Positions 7,499 to 16,071 of a stretch of DNA of 64,000 nt are shown one piece after another. Both the position numbers and the translations under genes were made by a program. Within the stretch, counting starts at the first letter, position 1. Each line of letters begins with the position of its first letter. The stretch is from JAXDAY01 sp034679345. GTDB taxonomy: Bacteria > Eisenbacteria > RBG-16-71-46 > CAIMUX01 > VGJL01. The notes under the pieces were generated by a model, which had not been told where the DNA came from, did no database searches, and saw only the letters and a list, made by a program, of their open reading frames with translations. The stretch lies in contig JAXDAY010000004.1 in NCBI GenBank assembly GCA_034679345.1, forward strand, positions 62,001-126,000, given 5' to 3'.

Positions 7499-9316
7499 AT
7501 GAAGGAACGCCCACGCGGGGGCGATCTGCAGTCTCTGAAAGGTCTTGCCCTCCGGCAGGGCTTTGTCACCTACGAGGACATCGAGGGCGCGATCGACAGC
7601 CAGGGACCGCCGGAGCGGATGATCCAGCAGATGGACGACGCCTTCATTCTGCTCCGCGATCTCCAGGTGCGCGTGTTCGAGACCTCCGAGGATGCGGTCC
7701 GCGAGCTCAAGATCCTGCGCGGGACTCCCGATGCCGTGCGCAAGGATCCGCGCCAGCTGGTTCCTGCCCCGCCGGTCCGATACGACGATCCGGTGCGCAT
7801 GTATCTCCGCGAGATGGGGAGGGTTCCGCTCCTCGACCGCGAGGGCGAGGTGGAGATCGCCAAGAGGATCGAGGCGGCGGAGCATCAGATCGCCGGCACG
7901 ATGTTCAAGACCCCGCTCGCGGTGCGTGAGCTGGAGGCCGCGTCGGAGAAGCTGCGCGCCGGCAAGGGCCAGCTCGGCGACGTGATCCAGCTCGACATGG
8001 GCAACTGGGACGCGGAGGTCTCGCCGAAGAAGGAGTATCGCAGGGCGACGACCGGCGCCGTGCGGATCCTGAAGTCCTACGAGGCTTGGGTCGAGGCGCG
8101 CGAGGCGGCCGAGAAGCGCGTGCCCGCCGCGCGAAAGGCTGCGCTGCAGACCGAGCTTCGCCGGCGGGAGACGAAGCTCGTCGAGGACGTCCTGAAGCTG
8201 CAGGTCAGCCTGAAGCTGATCGAGAAGCTCTCCGCGCGCCTGAAGCGCGAGCTGGAGCGGTTCCGGGAGATGGAGTCGCGGATCGAGGATATCGCCCGCG
8301 AGATCGACATGAGGCGCACCGAGATCCATTCGCGCAAGGAAGCCGCCAAGGCGAAGGCGCCCGCGAAGGGCTCGAAGAGCGCGAAGGCCAAGAAGCCGAC
8401 AAAGGCCTCGAAGGGACCTTTCGGCGAGGAGGGGATCGCCGCTCTCGAGGCGCAGATCAAGGCCTGGGACCTGGAGCTCAAGTCGGAGAAGCGCAAGGTG
8501 CGCCGCGCGGAAAACGACCTGCGGATGGATCGCGCGTATCTCGACGAGGTGGTCCGGCTGATCAGCGATGGCGAGCAACGCCGGGACCAGGCCAAGAAGG
8601 AGATGATCGAGGCCAACGTGCGGCTGGTCATCTCGATCGCGAAGCGCTACACGAACCGCGGACTCGAGTTCCTCGACCTGATCCAGGAAGGCAACTCGGG
8701 GCTCATGCGCGCAGTCGACAAGTTCGACTACCGCAAGGGGTACAAGTTCTCCACCTACGCGACCTGGTGGATCCGCCAGGCCATCACGCGGGCGATCGCG
8801 GATCAAGCTCGCACGATCCGCGTGCCGGTCCACATGATCGAGGCGATCAACAAGGTGGTGCGCACCTCGCGGCGTCTTGTCCAGGACCTGGGGAGGGAAC
8901 CGGCGCCGGAGGAGATCGCCGACAGGCTCAAGATGCCCGTCGACAAGATCAAGCTCGTCCTGAAGGCCTCGCAGGAGCCGATCTCCCTCGATCGGCCGAT
9001 CGGGGAGGATGACGACTCCAATCTCGGGGATTTCATCGAGGATACCAGCGTCGTCTCCCCGGCGCACTCGGCCACCTTCGCCATGCTGCGCGAGGAGGTG
9101 AACGAGGTCCTGGAGACGCTGACCAAGCGCGAGGCGAGGGTCATCCGGTTGCGGTTCGGATTGACTGAGGACGGTTGTCCGCGGACTCTCGAGGAAGTCG
9201 GCGCTCTGTTCAACGTCACGCGGGAGAGGATTCGACAGATCGAAGCGAAGGCGTTGCGCAAGCTCAAGCATCCGACGCGCAAGCGGCGGCTCAAGAGCTT
9301 CATGGAGATGACCTAG
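7499..9316 (+). CDS. rpoD: Primary RNA polymerase sigma factor (sigma-70/RpoD)
   Basis: A 605-residue housekeeping sigma factor. Region 1.2 (DPVRMYLREMGRVPLLDREGE) is followed by a long non-conserved region that includes a Lys/Ala/Ser-rich stretch at about residues 281-307. Region 2 is complete, with NVRLVISIAKRYTNRGLEF, the core-binding LIQEGNSGLMRAVDKFDY, and the -10 recognition and melting helices KFSTYATWWIRQAITRAI. Region 3 and region 4 (TLEEVGALFNVTRERIRQIE, which reads the -35) complete it. The start ATG has a good AAGGAG at 7484-7489. Presence of regions 1.2 to 4.2 marks it as the primary rather than an alternative sigma factor. Confidence 0.95.
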   Translation: MKERPRGGDLQSLKGLALRQGFVTYEDIEGAIDSQGPPERMIQQMDDAFILLRDLQVRVFETSEDAVRELKILRGTPDAVRKDPRQLVPAPPVRYDDPVRMYLREMGRVPLLDREGEVEIAKRIEAAEHQIAGTMFKTPLAVRELEAASEKLRAGKGQLGDVIQLDMGNWDAEVSPKKEYRRATTGAVRILKSYEAWVEAREAAEKRVPAARKAALQTELRRRETKLVEDVLKLQVSLKLIEKLSARLKRELERFREMESRIEDIAREIDMRRTEIHSRKEAAKAKAPAKGSKSAKAKKPTKASKGPFGEEGIAALEAQIKAWDLELKSEKRKVRRAENDLRMDRAYLDEVVRLISDGEQRRDQAKKEMIEANVRLVISIAKRYTNRGLEFLDLIQEGNSGLMRAVDKFDYRKGYKFSTYATWWIRQAITRAIADQARTIRVPVHMIEAINKVVRTSRRLVQDLGREPAPEEIADRLKMPVDKIKLVLKASQEPISLDRPIGEDDDSNLGDFIEDTSVVSPAHSATFAMLREEVNEVLETLTKREARVIRLRFGLTEDGCPRTLEEVGALFNVTRERIRQIEAKALRKLKHPTRKRRLKSFMEMT

Positions 9317-9328
9317 GAGCTGGTCGGC

Positions 9329-9357
9329 TTGACGGTTGGGGTGGCCTCTGATAGCTT
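9329..9357 (+). promoter_or_regulatory. Predicted promoter of the tRNA pair
   Basis: TTGACG (9329-9334), 17 bases, TAGCTT (9352-9357), ending 26 bases before the first tRNA. The -10 hexamer is the same as that proposed for rpsU. Confidence 0.5.
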
Positions 9358-9383
9358 CCCCATCCCGGGGCCGTGATCGAACG

Positions 9384-9456
9384 GGGCCCATAGCTCAGGG
9401 GTTAGAGCTGCCGGCTCATAACCGGTCGGTCCTTGGTTCGAATCCAAGTGGGCCCA
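9384..9456 (+). tRNA. tRNA with CAT anticodon, probably tRNA-Ile2 (elongator)
   Basis: A complete cloverleaf: acceptor GGGCCCA/TGGGCCC, D-arm GCTC/GAGC, anticodon stem GCCGG/CCGGT with loop CTCATAA (anticodon CAT), T-arm CTTGG/CCAAG with TTCGAAT, discriminator A. The anticodon stem lacks the three G-C pairs of the initiator and position 1-72 is paired, so it is not tRNA-fMet. The CGGCTCATAACCG arm resembles tRNA-Ile2, whose C34 is converted to lysidine by TilS; elongator tRNA-Met is the alternative. CCA is not encoded. Confidence 0.85.
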
Positions 9457-9485
9457 GAGGAGATTCGACGAAAGGTTGCGGTTTC

Positions 9486-9561
9486 GGGCGGGTAGCTCAG
9501 CTGGCAGAGCATCGGCATCACAAGCCGGGGGTCACAGGTTCAAGTCCTGTTCCGCCCACCA
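9486..9561 (+). tRNA. tRNA-Val (anticodon CAC)
   Basis: A complete cloverleaf: acceptor GGGCGGG/TCCGCCC, D-arm GCTC/GAGC, anticodon stem TCGGC/GCCGG with loop ATCACAA (anticodon CAC, reads GUG), T-arm ACAGG/CCTGT. Unlike its neighbour 29 bases upstream, it encodes the 3' CCA (9559-9561). Confidence 0.9.
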
Positions 9562-9613
9562 TAGCTCCTCCGGACCCACGAGCCACGCACGAGGGGCCGG
9601 AGGCGAATCGAGA

Positions 9614-9643
9614 CAGGGGGCGGTCCGAATGGGTCGCCCCCTG
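9614..9643 (+). terminator. Hairpin terminator after the tRNA pair
   Basis: Arms CAGGGGGCG (9614-9622) and CGCCCCCTG (9635-9643) form a perfect 9-bp stem with a 12-base loop. There is only a weak AT tail (AGTCAATTAT) downstream. It probably ends the tRNA transcript ahead of the zinc-ribbon gene. Confidence 0.55.
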
Positions 9644-9707
9644 AGTCAATTATCGGGATGAGGCGCCCGGGCGTCGTGGACCCCGGGACAAGAGGAATGA
9701 AGCAGAG

Positions 9708-10427
9708 ATGATCTCGCCGCAGGATATGAAGGCGCTTCTCGATCTCCGGGATCTCGATCGGGAGACCGATCGATTGAGAGAACGGGCGCAGGTGATTCCG
9801 AGAGAACTCGATCGGCTCGCGAAGGAGCTCCGCGTCCACCAGGAGATCCTCGACGAGGAGGAGCGCAAGCTCCAGGACCTCCGGCTCGATCGACGCGCCA
9901 GCGAGCGGGAGGTCGACTCCTCGAAGAGCCGGCGCCGCGAGATCGAACAGCAGCAGTTCCAGATCCGAAACAATCAGGAGTATCAGGCGAACCTCCGAGA
10001 GATCGAGACGATCAAGACGCGGATGAGCCAGGCCGACGAACGGGCCCTTGAGATCCTCATGCAAGAGGAGGAGGTCCAGAAGGAGATCGATCGCCTCCAG
10101 CAGATCGTCCAGGAGGAGAGACGCAAGCACGACGAGACGGCGGGCCGGTTGCGGGCGGAGCAGGCCGGGGTCCAGGCGGAGCTCGACAAGCGAGAGTCCG
10201 AGCGGGTGGCGGCCGTCGGACGGCTCTCGCCGTCGCTGCGCTCGAAGTACGAGCGGATCCACCGGAGCAAGGGGGATCTGGCGATCGTCGGAGTGGAGGC
10301 GGGCGCGTGCGGCGGGTGCGGCTATGCGCTTCCTCCTCAGCGTGTGCAGGAGGTCCGTCGCGGGCGGGACATCGTCCTCTGCGAAGGATGCGGACGGATC
10401 CTGGTGGCGACGCCCGACGACTGGTAG
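9708..10427 (+). CDS. Coiled-coil protein with C-terminal C4 zinc ribbon
   Basis: A 239-residue protein. Residues 1 to about 190 are almost entirely charged heptads (coiled coil), with an NNQEYQANLREIE stretch conserved in this family. The C-terminus has two CxxC knuckles (CGGCGYALP and CEGCGRIL), as in the zf-RING_7 family (Helicobacter HP0958/FlgZ, Chlamydia CdsZ). Family members bind RNA or sigma-54/secretion partners. Nothing here points to one of these roles, so I assign no symbol. The RNase P RNA follows 16 bases downstream, an arrangement I recall from other bacteria. Confidence 0.75.
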   Translation: MISPQDMKALLDLRDLDRETDRLRERAQVIPRELDRLAKELRVHQEILDEEERKLQDLRLDRRASEREVDSSKSRRREIEQQQFQIRNNQEYQANLREIETIKTRMSQADERALEILMQEEEVQKEIDRLQQIVQEERRKHDETAGRLRAEQAGVQAELDKRESERVAAVGRLSPSLRSKYERIHRSKGDLAIVGVEAGACGGCGYALPPQRVQEVRRGRDIVLCEGCGRILVATPDDW

Positions 10428-10443
10428 GATTGCCGATAGCGCA

Positions 10444-10866
10444 GGGGAGTCGGTGGGATGGTCGCGGGAATCCGCAAGGATACCCGAGGAAAGTCCGGGC
10501 TCCAGAGGGCAGGGTGCTGGGTAACGCCCAGTGGGAGCGATCCCAAGGAAAGTGCCACAGAGAATAGACCGCCCCGCCAATCGACTTCGGATCGGATCGG
10601 CCCGGAATGGAGCACGATCCTTCGGGGTCCGGCGGGGTAAGGGTGAAACGGCGAGGTAAGAGCTCACCAGTGGCCGCGGCGACGCGGGCAGCTAGGCAAA
10701 CCCCACCCGGAGCAAGACCGAATAGAGGAGGAGAGATGGCCCGTCTCGCAATCACTCCCGGGTTAGGTCGCTCGAGTCGGGCGGAGACGCCCGTCCCAGA
10801 CAAATGACCATCGCGGGTACGCGAAAGCCGCCCGCAACAGAACCCGGCTTACGGCCGGCTCTCCCG
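10444..10866 (+). ncRNA. rnpB: RNase P RNA, bacterial type A
   Basis: Catalytic RNA of RNase P (tRNA 5' maturation). The universally conserved core is present: GAGGAAAGTCCGGGCTCC near the 5' end, CAGGGTGCTGGGTAACGCC, GAAAGTGCCACAGAGAA, GGTAAGGGTGAAACGG, then AGAGCTCACCAG, and CAGAACCCGGCTTACGG at the 3' end. The boundaries are set by terminal pairing: GGGAG (10445-10449) with CTCCC (10861-10865) and TCGGT with GCCGG. The length of about 423 bases fits type A. Its last 60 bases overlap the apparent start of the next gene. Confidence 0.93.
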
Positions 10867-13173
10867 CGCGACCCCTCTCCATCGGGGGGCCGGCTGCTGC
10901 CGATCGCCGTCTTCCTGGCGGCGCTCCTGATCGGCATTCTCCGGTACGCGGCGCCGGGCGAGGCGCTGTATCCGGTCGAGGGCGACAGCGCGCGATATCA
11001 CGAGATCGGCCAGGGCTTCTCGCGCCTCCTCGCCGATCCGATCTCGGGGCTCGAGCTATGGCTGAGCCGGTCCGCGGGCGCCAAGGAGCTCTCCGCCTAC
11101 CACTTCGACTCCTGGGTGCTCCAGCATGCCCCCGCCTATACCTTCCTGCTCGGAGCGGGCTATCTCCTGCCCGGGGAGGACATCGCCTTCGGGCGGCTCT
11201 TGACCGTCTTCCTCTGGGTCCTGGGCGCGGTCTTTCTCTTTCTGCTCGCGCGCAATCTTCTGGGCACGGCGCCCGCGCTTGTCGCGGCGCTCCTCTATAC
11301 CTTCTGGCCGCCTCACTGGGCCTACGCCCCCGCGATCTTGACCGAGATCCCCGTCACGACCGCCGCGATCGTGGCGCTCTGGGCGACGCTCAAGACGGCC
11401 GAGGGCGGCCGTCGCGGCTGGTTCTGGGGCGGCGTGGCGTTGGGGTGGTTGATCCTCTCCAAGACGACGCTTCGCTATCTCGCTCTCCCCTGGATCCTCC
11501 TCGAGCTGCTCCTCGATCGCCCGGGGGGCCCACACGCGGCGCTGCGGCGCGCCGGGTGGCGGACGCTTGGATGGGGGGCGACGCAGTTGATCTGGCTCCT
11601 CTTCCTCTGGGGATTCCATCTTCCCGCGGACCCCCTCAGCCGCACGGGCGACAACTGGCTCTGGATCTACCGCGGCAACTATGTTCCCGATCGCGGGTGG
11701 GAGACGATCGGCGTCGGCGACGCGTATACCCCGGAGCTGCTCGAGGGAGCGAACCTTCGGCCGGAGGGGGACGAGGGAGAGCAAAAGGCCGCGATGTATC
11801 GCCACGCGTTCATGAAGACTCTTGCCAATGACCCCGGAGGGATGGCGGCGCTCTTCCTCACAAAGGTGGAGGTCTTCTGGCGCTTCCCCGCGTGGAAGAG
11901 CGATGTGACGGCCGGTCCGATCACGCTGCCCCCGCCCGCGCGACTGCAGCCGGCCATCGGGATCGCGGCGCTGATCGGCATCGCAGGGATGCTCCGCGGA
12001 CCGAGGAGGCGGTTTCTGCTCCTCCTCTTTCCGGCCTACCTCACGCTGCTCCATGCGGCGACCCATCTCGTGAGCCGCTACAACGTTCCGGCCATGCCAT
12101 TCGCCATGCTGCTTGCGAGCGGCGCCCTCTTCGCGGGCGTCTCGCGCGTGCGCGCGCTCCTGGTCCGATCGCGGCGCTCAGCGGCGATCGCCGGTTTGCT
12201 GCGCCCCGCGCCCGGTGAGCCGAGAGGGCTCATCGCGGCTCGTTGGGGCGTGGTCGTGCTGCCGCTCGCGCTGCTCGCCGCGGCGACGGCGGCCAACGAT
12301 CCCGACCCGGATCAGGGGAAGATCCGGCTTCGCCGTCCCGGCGACGGCGTTCGGCTGCGGCTCGAGCTGCCCGCCGACGTATCGCCCGACGCCTTCGTCG
12401 CGAGCGAGGTCCTCATCGACATGCTTCCCTCGCAGCGCGGGCGGATCGGCGCCGAGATCCGCGTCAATGGAACCGAGGTCGCTCGATTCGACGATCGTCC
12501 GCCGAGCGGGGCCGACGCGTTCCTGCTCGATCGGAGCGTGCATGAGCAAGAGGACCGGTATCGCCGGGTCCTTCGCTCCGTCGAGCGCGTGCGCGAAGGG
12601 TGGAGACGATCCCGATCGGACCCGGCGGGGTCGGGCTACGAGGTCTTCCGCCAGTGGTTCCGATTCCCGGTCGAACCGAAGGCGGCTTTCTCCGGGAGGG
12701 AGATCGATCTCGAGATTCGTGTGACCTCTTCCGACGGCGGCTGGCTGGACGTCTATCTCGACCGCGACGCCCAGCGGGAACCGTCCATCTCGACCGAGGG
12801 GATCGCGGCGCGCACGATCGAGATGCCCGCCTTCTTCTCGAACGCCTATGAGCTGTCGAGCTACCGCTTCGATGCCCTCGCGACCGACCGGGAGCTCGCC
12901 GACGCGCGACTCATCCGGCCGGTGCGCGTCTACTCGACGCGGCGGGGCGCGGAGCGGCTTCGTCCGGACCGCGCGGAGGAGATCGCGGGCGAGCCGCGGA
13001 TCCGGCTGCGCGGCAGGCTCCCGGGCGGGTATGCGATCGTCCGAACATCCGGGGCGATCGAACCGGTCTGGCTCGAGGACCCCGCGCAAGGGCTCCGGCC
13101 CGTGAACGCCCGGGAACTCCAGATCCTGCAGGCGGATCGCGACCGGTACTTCGACGGGATGCTGACCTTCTGA
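10804..13173 (+). CDS. GT-C family membrane glycosyltransferase (PMT/ArnT-like)
   Basis: A polytopic protein of up to 789 residues. The N-terminal half has about ten hydrophobic helices and, after the first helix (about 36-50), an acidic loop YPVEGDSARYHEIG, typical of GT39/83-type enzymes that use polyprenyl-phosphate sugars. PPHWAYAPAILTEIP is the second conserved loop. The C-terminal 280 residues are soluble and beta-rich, probably periplasmic. The nominal ATG at 10804 lies inside the RNase P RNA and has no Shine-Dalgarno. No ATG, GTG or TTG follows in frame before the first helix, so the real start may be CTG at 10900 or 10903. Acceptor and sugar are unknown. Confidence 0.7.
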   Translation: MTIAGTRKPPATEPGLRPALPRDPSPSGGRLLPIAVFLAALLIGILRYAAPGEALYPVEGDSARYHEIGQGFSRLLADPISGLELWLSRSAGAKELSAYHFDSWVLQHAPAYTFLLGAGYLLPGEDIAFGRLLTVFLWVLGAVFLFLLARNLLGTAPALVAALLYTFWPPHWAYAPAILTEIPVTTAAIVALWATLKTAEGGRRGWFWGGVALGWLILSKTTLRYLALPWILLELLLDRPGGPHAALRRAGWRTLGWGATQLIWLLFLWGFHLPADPLSRTGDNWLWIYRGNYVPDRGWETIGVGDAYTPELLEGANLRPEGDEGEQKAAMYRHAFMKTLANDPGGMAALFLTKVEVFWRFPAWKSDVTAGPITLPPPARLQPAIGIAALIGIAGMLRGPRRRFLLLLFPAYLTLLHAATHLVSRYNVPAMPFAMLLASGALFAGVSRVRALLVRSRRSAAIAGLLRPAPGEPRGLIAARWGVVVLPLALLAAATAANDPDPDQGKIRLRRPGDGVRLRLELPADVSPDAFVASEVLIDMLPSQRGRIGAEIRVNGTEVARFDDRPPSGADAFLLDRSVHEQEDRYRRVLRSVERVREGWRRSRSDPAGSGYEVFRQWFRFPVEPKAAFSGREIDLEIRVTSSDGGWLDVYLDRDAQREPSISTEGIAARTIEMPAFFSNAYELSSYRFDALATDRELADARLIRPVRVYSTRRGAERLRPDRAEEIAGEPRIRLRGRLPGGYAIVRTSGAIEPVWLEDPAQGLRPVNARELQILQADRDRYFDGMLTF

Positions 13174-13236
13174 GTCTCCGCGGCGCCCATGATCCGTGCT
13201 CACTCCCGGGGCGGTCGTCGAATAGAATGGGCTGTC

Positions 13237-16071
13237 ATGGCAAAGCTGCAAATGGATCGCCGGAGGGGATGGATCCTTCGGACCGCGGGGGTCTGCGTGG
13301 TCCTCCTCGCCCTCGCCCTGCCCGGATCGGAAGCTCTTGCGCAGTTCCTCACCTTCGGCAAGAACAAGGTCCAGTACAACCGCTTCGACTGGCATGTCCT
13401 GCAGAGCCGGCACTTCCTCCTCTACTTCTATCCCGAGGAGGAGGAGCTCGCCCGGATCTCCCTCGAGATGGCCGAGGAGGGGTATGAGCGGCAGCGCCGG
13501 CTCTTCGGCATCGAGATCGAGCGGAAGATCCCTCTGATCATCTACAGCAGCCACCAGGATTTCGAGCAGACCAACATCACGCCCTTCATGTTGCCCGAAG
13601 GGGTGGCGGGGCTCACCGAGTTCGGACGCGGCCGGGTCCTGATCCCCTTCGGCGGCTCTCTCTTCGACTTCCGAACGACGATCCACCACGAGCTGGTCCA
13701 TGTCTTTCAGCTCGCCTTCGACGGGCGGCTCTTCGCGAGCCGCTCCCGGATGAATCCTCCTTCGGTGCCGCTCTGGTGGATCGAGGGGCTGGCCGTCTAC
13801 GGATCCGAGAGGCGGGACACCGAAGCCGACATGGTGCTGCGCGACATGACGCTTACCGGCCGGCTGCCGGCGATCCGGGACTTCTGGCGTTACGACGGCT
13901 CCTACACCCTCTACAAGCTGGGGCAATCGGTCCTCGAGTTCGTCGGCGGGACCTACGGACCGGAGCGGATCCGCGCGATCTATGATCGAATGGCGACGGC
14001 GTCGAGCTTCGAGGCGGCGCTGGAATCCGCGCTCGGTGTGCCGATGAACGAGCTGAGCGACCGATGGACCCATGAGATGCGCCGCCTATACTACCCGCAA
14101 GTCGGCGGCGCGGAGCCGGTGGCGTTCCACAGCCGGCGGCTCACGCGGGGGCCGGTCGACCTGAGCCCCGTTCCGCTACCCGACTCGGCCGGAGGCGCCG
14201 CCGGGCGCTTCCTCTTCCTCTCGCCCCGCAGTGGGTACACGAACATCTACGCAGCCGACCTGGAGGACGGGGAGGAGGGCCATCTCGAGACGCTGGTGCG
14301 CGGCGAACGGCACGCCCGCCTGGAGTCTCTCCATCCATTCCGCGCCCGAATGGACGCGAACCGTTCGGGCGAGCTGCTCTTTGTCTCCCAGAGCGGCGGC
14401 GAGGATGCGATCCACATCTACTCCCTCGAGGAGAAGCGGATCCTCTCGAGCCACTCCTTCCCCGATCTGGTCGGCATCCGGAGCCCCTCCTGGTCCCTCG
14501 ACGAGGAGCGCTTCGTCTTCTCCGGCCTTTCCCGCGCGGGCGCGTCGGATCTCTACCTCTACGACCGCCGGACGGCGATTCTCGATCGTTTGACCAACGA
14601 TCGCTACGACGACACCGAGCCGAGCTGGGAACCGGGCGGGGAGAGGATCGTCTTTTCTTCGGACCGCGGACCGGGCGAAGGAAGGGGGCGCAACCTCTTC
14701 CTGCTCGACTTGCGGGATCGCTCGATCCGCTACCTCACGCGGGGCATCTGGAGGGATGCGAGCCCCAGCTGGTCCCCCGAAGGGGAGAGGATCGTCTTTT
14801 CGTCGGACCGCGACGGGCTGTTCTCGATCTGGAGCATCGACACCCAGGGGCGCGGCGGCAAGGTTCTCGGCGGACTCGAGGCCCTGCTCGACCCACGGGT
14901 CACGCCCGACGGACGCCGAGTCCTCTTCTCGTGCTACAAGGACGGAGGGTTGCGCATTCACTTGGCGGCGCTGCCGCGTCTGGAGGGCGATCCGGTCCCC
15001 GTGGCGGCGCTTCTGCCCGAGGAGTCGCCGCCATGGCAGTGGCGATCGCCGCTCGGAGATGTCCCTGCGCGGCGGGAGCAATACCGTTCGAAACTCGCGC
15101 TCGAGGTGGCGCAGGGCGGAGTCGCCCTCGATCCGAACTTCCGCAACGCGGAAGGGGTCCAGGCGATGCTCGCCGACATGATGGGAAACCACCTGCTCTT
15201 CCTGCAGCTGGGCAACGCCACCTTCTCGGGTTCCGACGTGCTGCGTAACTTCTCCTTCGGGGCCAGCTACGTGAACCTCTCGCGCCGGCTGAACTATGGC
15301 CTCTCGGTCTTTCATTTCGTGGGCGACTATCTCGACGAGAACGGCTTCCCGTACCACGACCGGAGGGCGGGCGGCTCGGCCATCCTGATCTATCCCTTCT
15401 CGAAGTTCGCGCGTCTCGAGATGGTCAATGGCGTGGCCTATGCCGAGACGGAGCGCGAGGCGACCCGGTTCCGCCGCAAGGGCCCGATCGCCACCCACTC
15501 GATCGCCTGGATCCACGACACCTCCCTCTGGCTCCCGCCTGGACCCATCGACGGGCAACGCGTGAATCTGACCCTCGGCTCGACGATGGACATCCAGCGA
15601 GGGGCGAACGAGAGCGCGATCCTGATGGGCGATTACCGGCGCTACCTCCGCCTCGGGACCTACAGCGCATACGCCGTCCGTCTGCAGGGGCTCCTGAGCG
15701 ACGGGCCGAACCCGCGCACCTTCTTCATCGGCGGGTCGCTCGGGATGCGGGGATACCCCCGCTCGAGCATTCAGGGGGACCGCAGCCTGATGCTGAACCA
15801 GGAGATCCGATTCCCGCTCCTCCACCGATGGCTCTTCCACGCGCCGATCGGAGCCCTGGAGTTCCCTGCCGTGCAGGGCGCCTTCTTCGCCGACGCGGGC
15901 TCCGCGTGGCGGGAGGGGAGCTCTCCCGAGTGGCGGGGCAGCTTCGGCGGCGGATTGCGCATGGGATTGGTCGGCGTGCTCGTGCTGCGCCTCGACGCCG
16001 CGCGGCGTACCGACTTCGAGGCGATCGGCGATCAAACGCACTGGGACTTCTTCATCGGATGGAACTACTGA
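13237..16071 (+). CDS. Secreted zinc peptidase / beta-propeller / Omp85-like barrel fusion
   Basis: A 944-residue envelope protein. A signal peptide (residues 1-36, ending SEALAQ) is followed by a gluzincin-like metallopeptidase domain with HELVH (151-155) and a third ligand in WIEGLAVYG (E183). Next come TolB/PD40 propeller blades (about 300-590) marked by PSWSPEGERIVFSSD-type repeats. The C-terminal third resembles the Omp85/surface-antigen barrel, with FFIGGSLGMRGYPR and a terminal aromatic (FFIGWNY). It should sit in the outer membrane with its peptidase and propeller in the periplasm. I chose the ATG at 13237 because it gives a clean signal peptide; an ATG at 13189 is in frame. The stop overlaps the next start (TGATG). 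Confidence 0.75.
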   Translation: MAKLQMDRRRGWILRTAGVCVVLLALALPGSEALAQFLTFGKNKVQYNRFDWHVLQSRHFLLYFYPEEEELARISLEMAEEGYERQRRLFGIEIERKIPLIIYSSHQDFEQTNITPFMLPEGVAGLTEFGRGRVLIPFGGSLFDFRTTIHHELVHVFQLAFDGRLFASRSRMNPPSVPLWWIEGLAVYGSERRDTEADMVLRDMTLTGRLPAIRDFWRYDGSYTLYKLGQSVLEFVGGTYGPERIRAIYDRMATASSFEAALESALGVPMNELSDRWTHEMRRLYYPQVGGAEPVAFHSRRLTRGPVDLSPVPLPDSAGGAAGRFLFLSPRSGYTNIYAADLEDGEEGHLETLVRGERHARLESLHPFRARMDANRSGELLFVSQSGGEDAIHIYSLEEKRILSSHSFPDLVGIRSPSWSLDEERFVFSGLSRAGASDLYLYDRRTAILDRLTNDRYDDTEPSWEPGGERIVFSSDRGPGEGRGRNLFLLDLRDRSIRYLTRGIWRDASPSWSPEGERIVFSSDRDGLFSIWSIDTQGRGGKVLGGLEALLDPRVTPDGRRVLFSCYKDGGLRIHLAALPRLEGDPVPVAALLPEESPPWQWRSPLGDVPARREQYRSKLALEVAQGGVALDPNFRNAEGVQAMLADMMGNHLLFLQLGNATFSGSDVLRNFSFGASYVNLSRRLNYGLSVFHFVGDYLDENGFPYHDRRAGGSAILIYPFSKFARLEMVNGVAYAETEREATRFRRKGPIATHSIAWIHDTSLWLPPGPIDGQRVNLTLGSTMDIQRGANESAILMGDYRRYLRLGTYSAYAVRLQGLLSDGPNPRTFFIGGSLGMRGYPRSSIQGDRSLMLNQEIRFPLLHRWLFHAPIGALEFPAVQGAFFADAGSAWREGSSPEWRGSFGGGLRMGLVGVLVLRLDAARRTDFEAIGDQTHWDFFIGWNY

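Noticed and set aside
7349..9391. A 680-codon minus-strand frame opposite rpoD
   Set aside because: Leu/Arg-rich mirror of a conserved sigma factor, without a ribosome-binding site or motifs.
9384..9456. Initiator tRNA-fMet
   Set aside because: Position 1-72 is paired and the anticodon stem lacks the three consecutive G-C pairs of initiators.
12178..14073. A 631-codon minus-strand frame spanning two plus-strand genes
   Set aside because: It crosses the glycosyltransferase/peptidase gene boundary and shows no domain; shadow reading.
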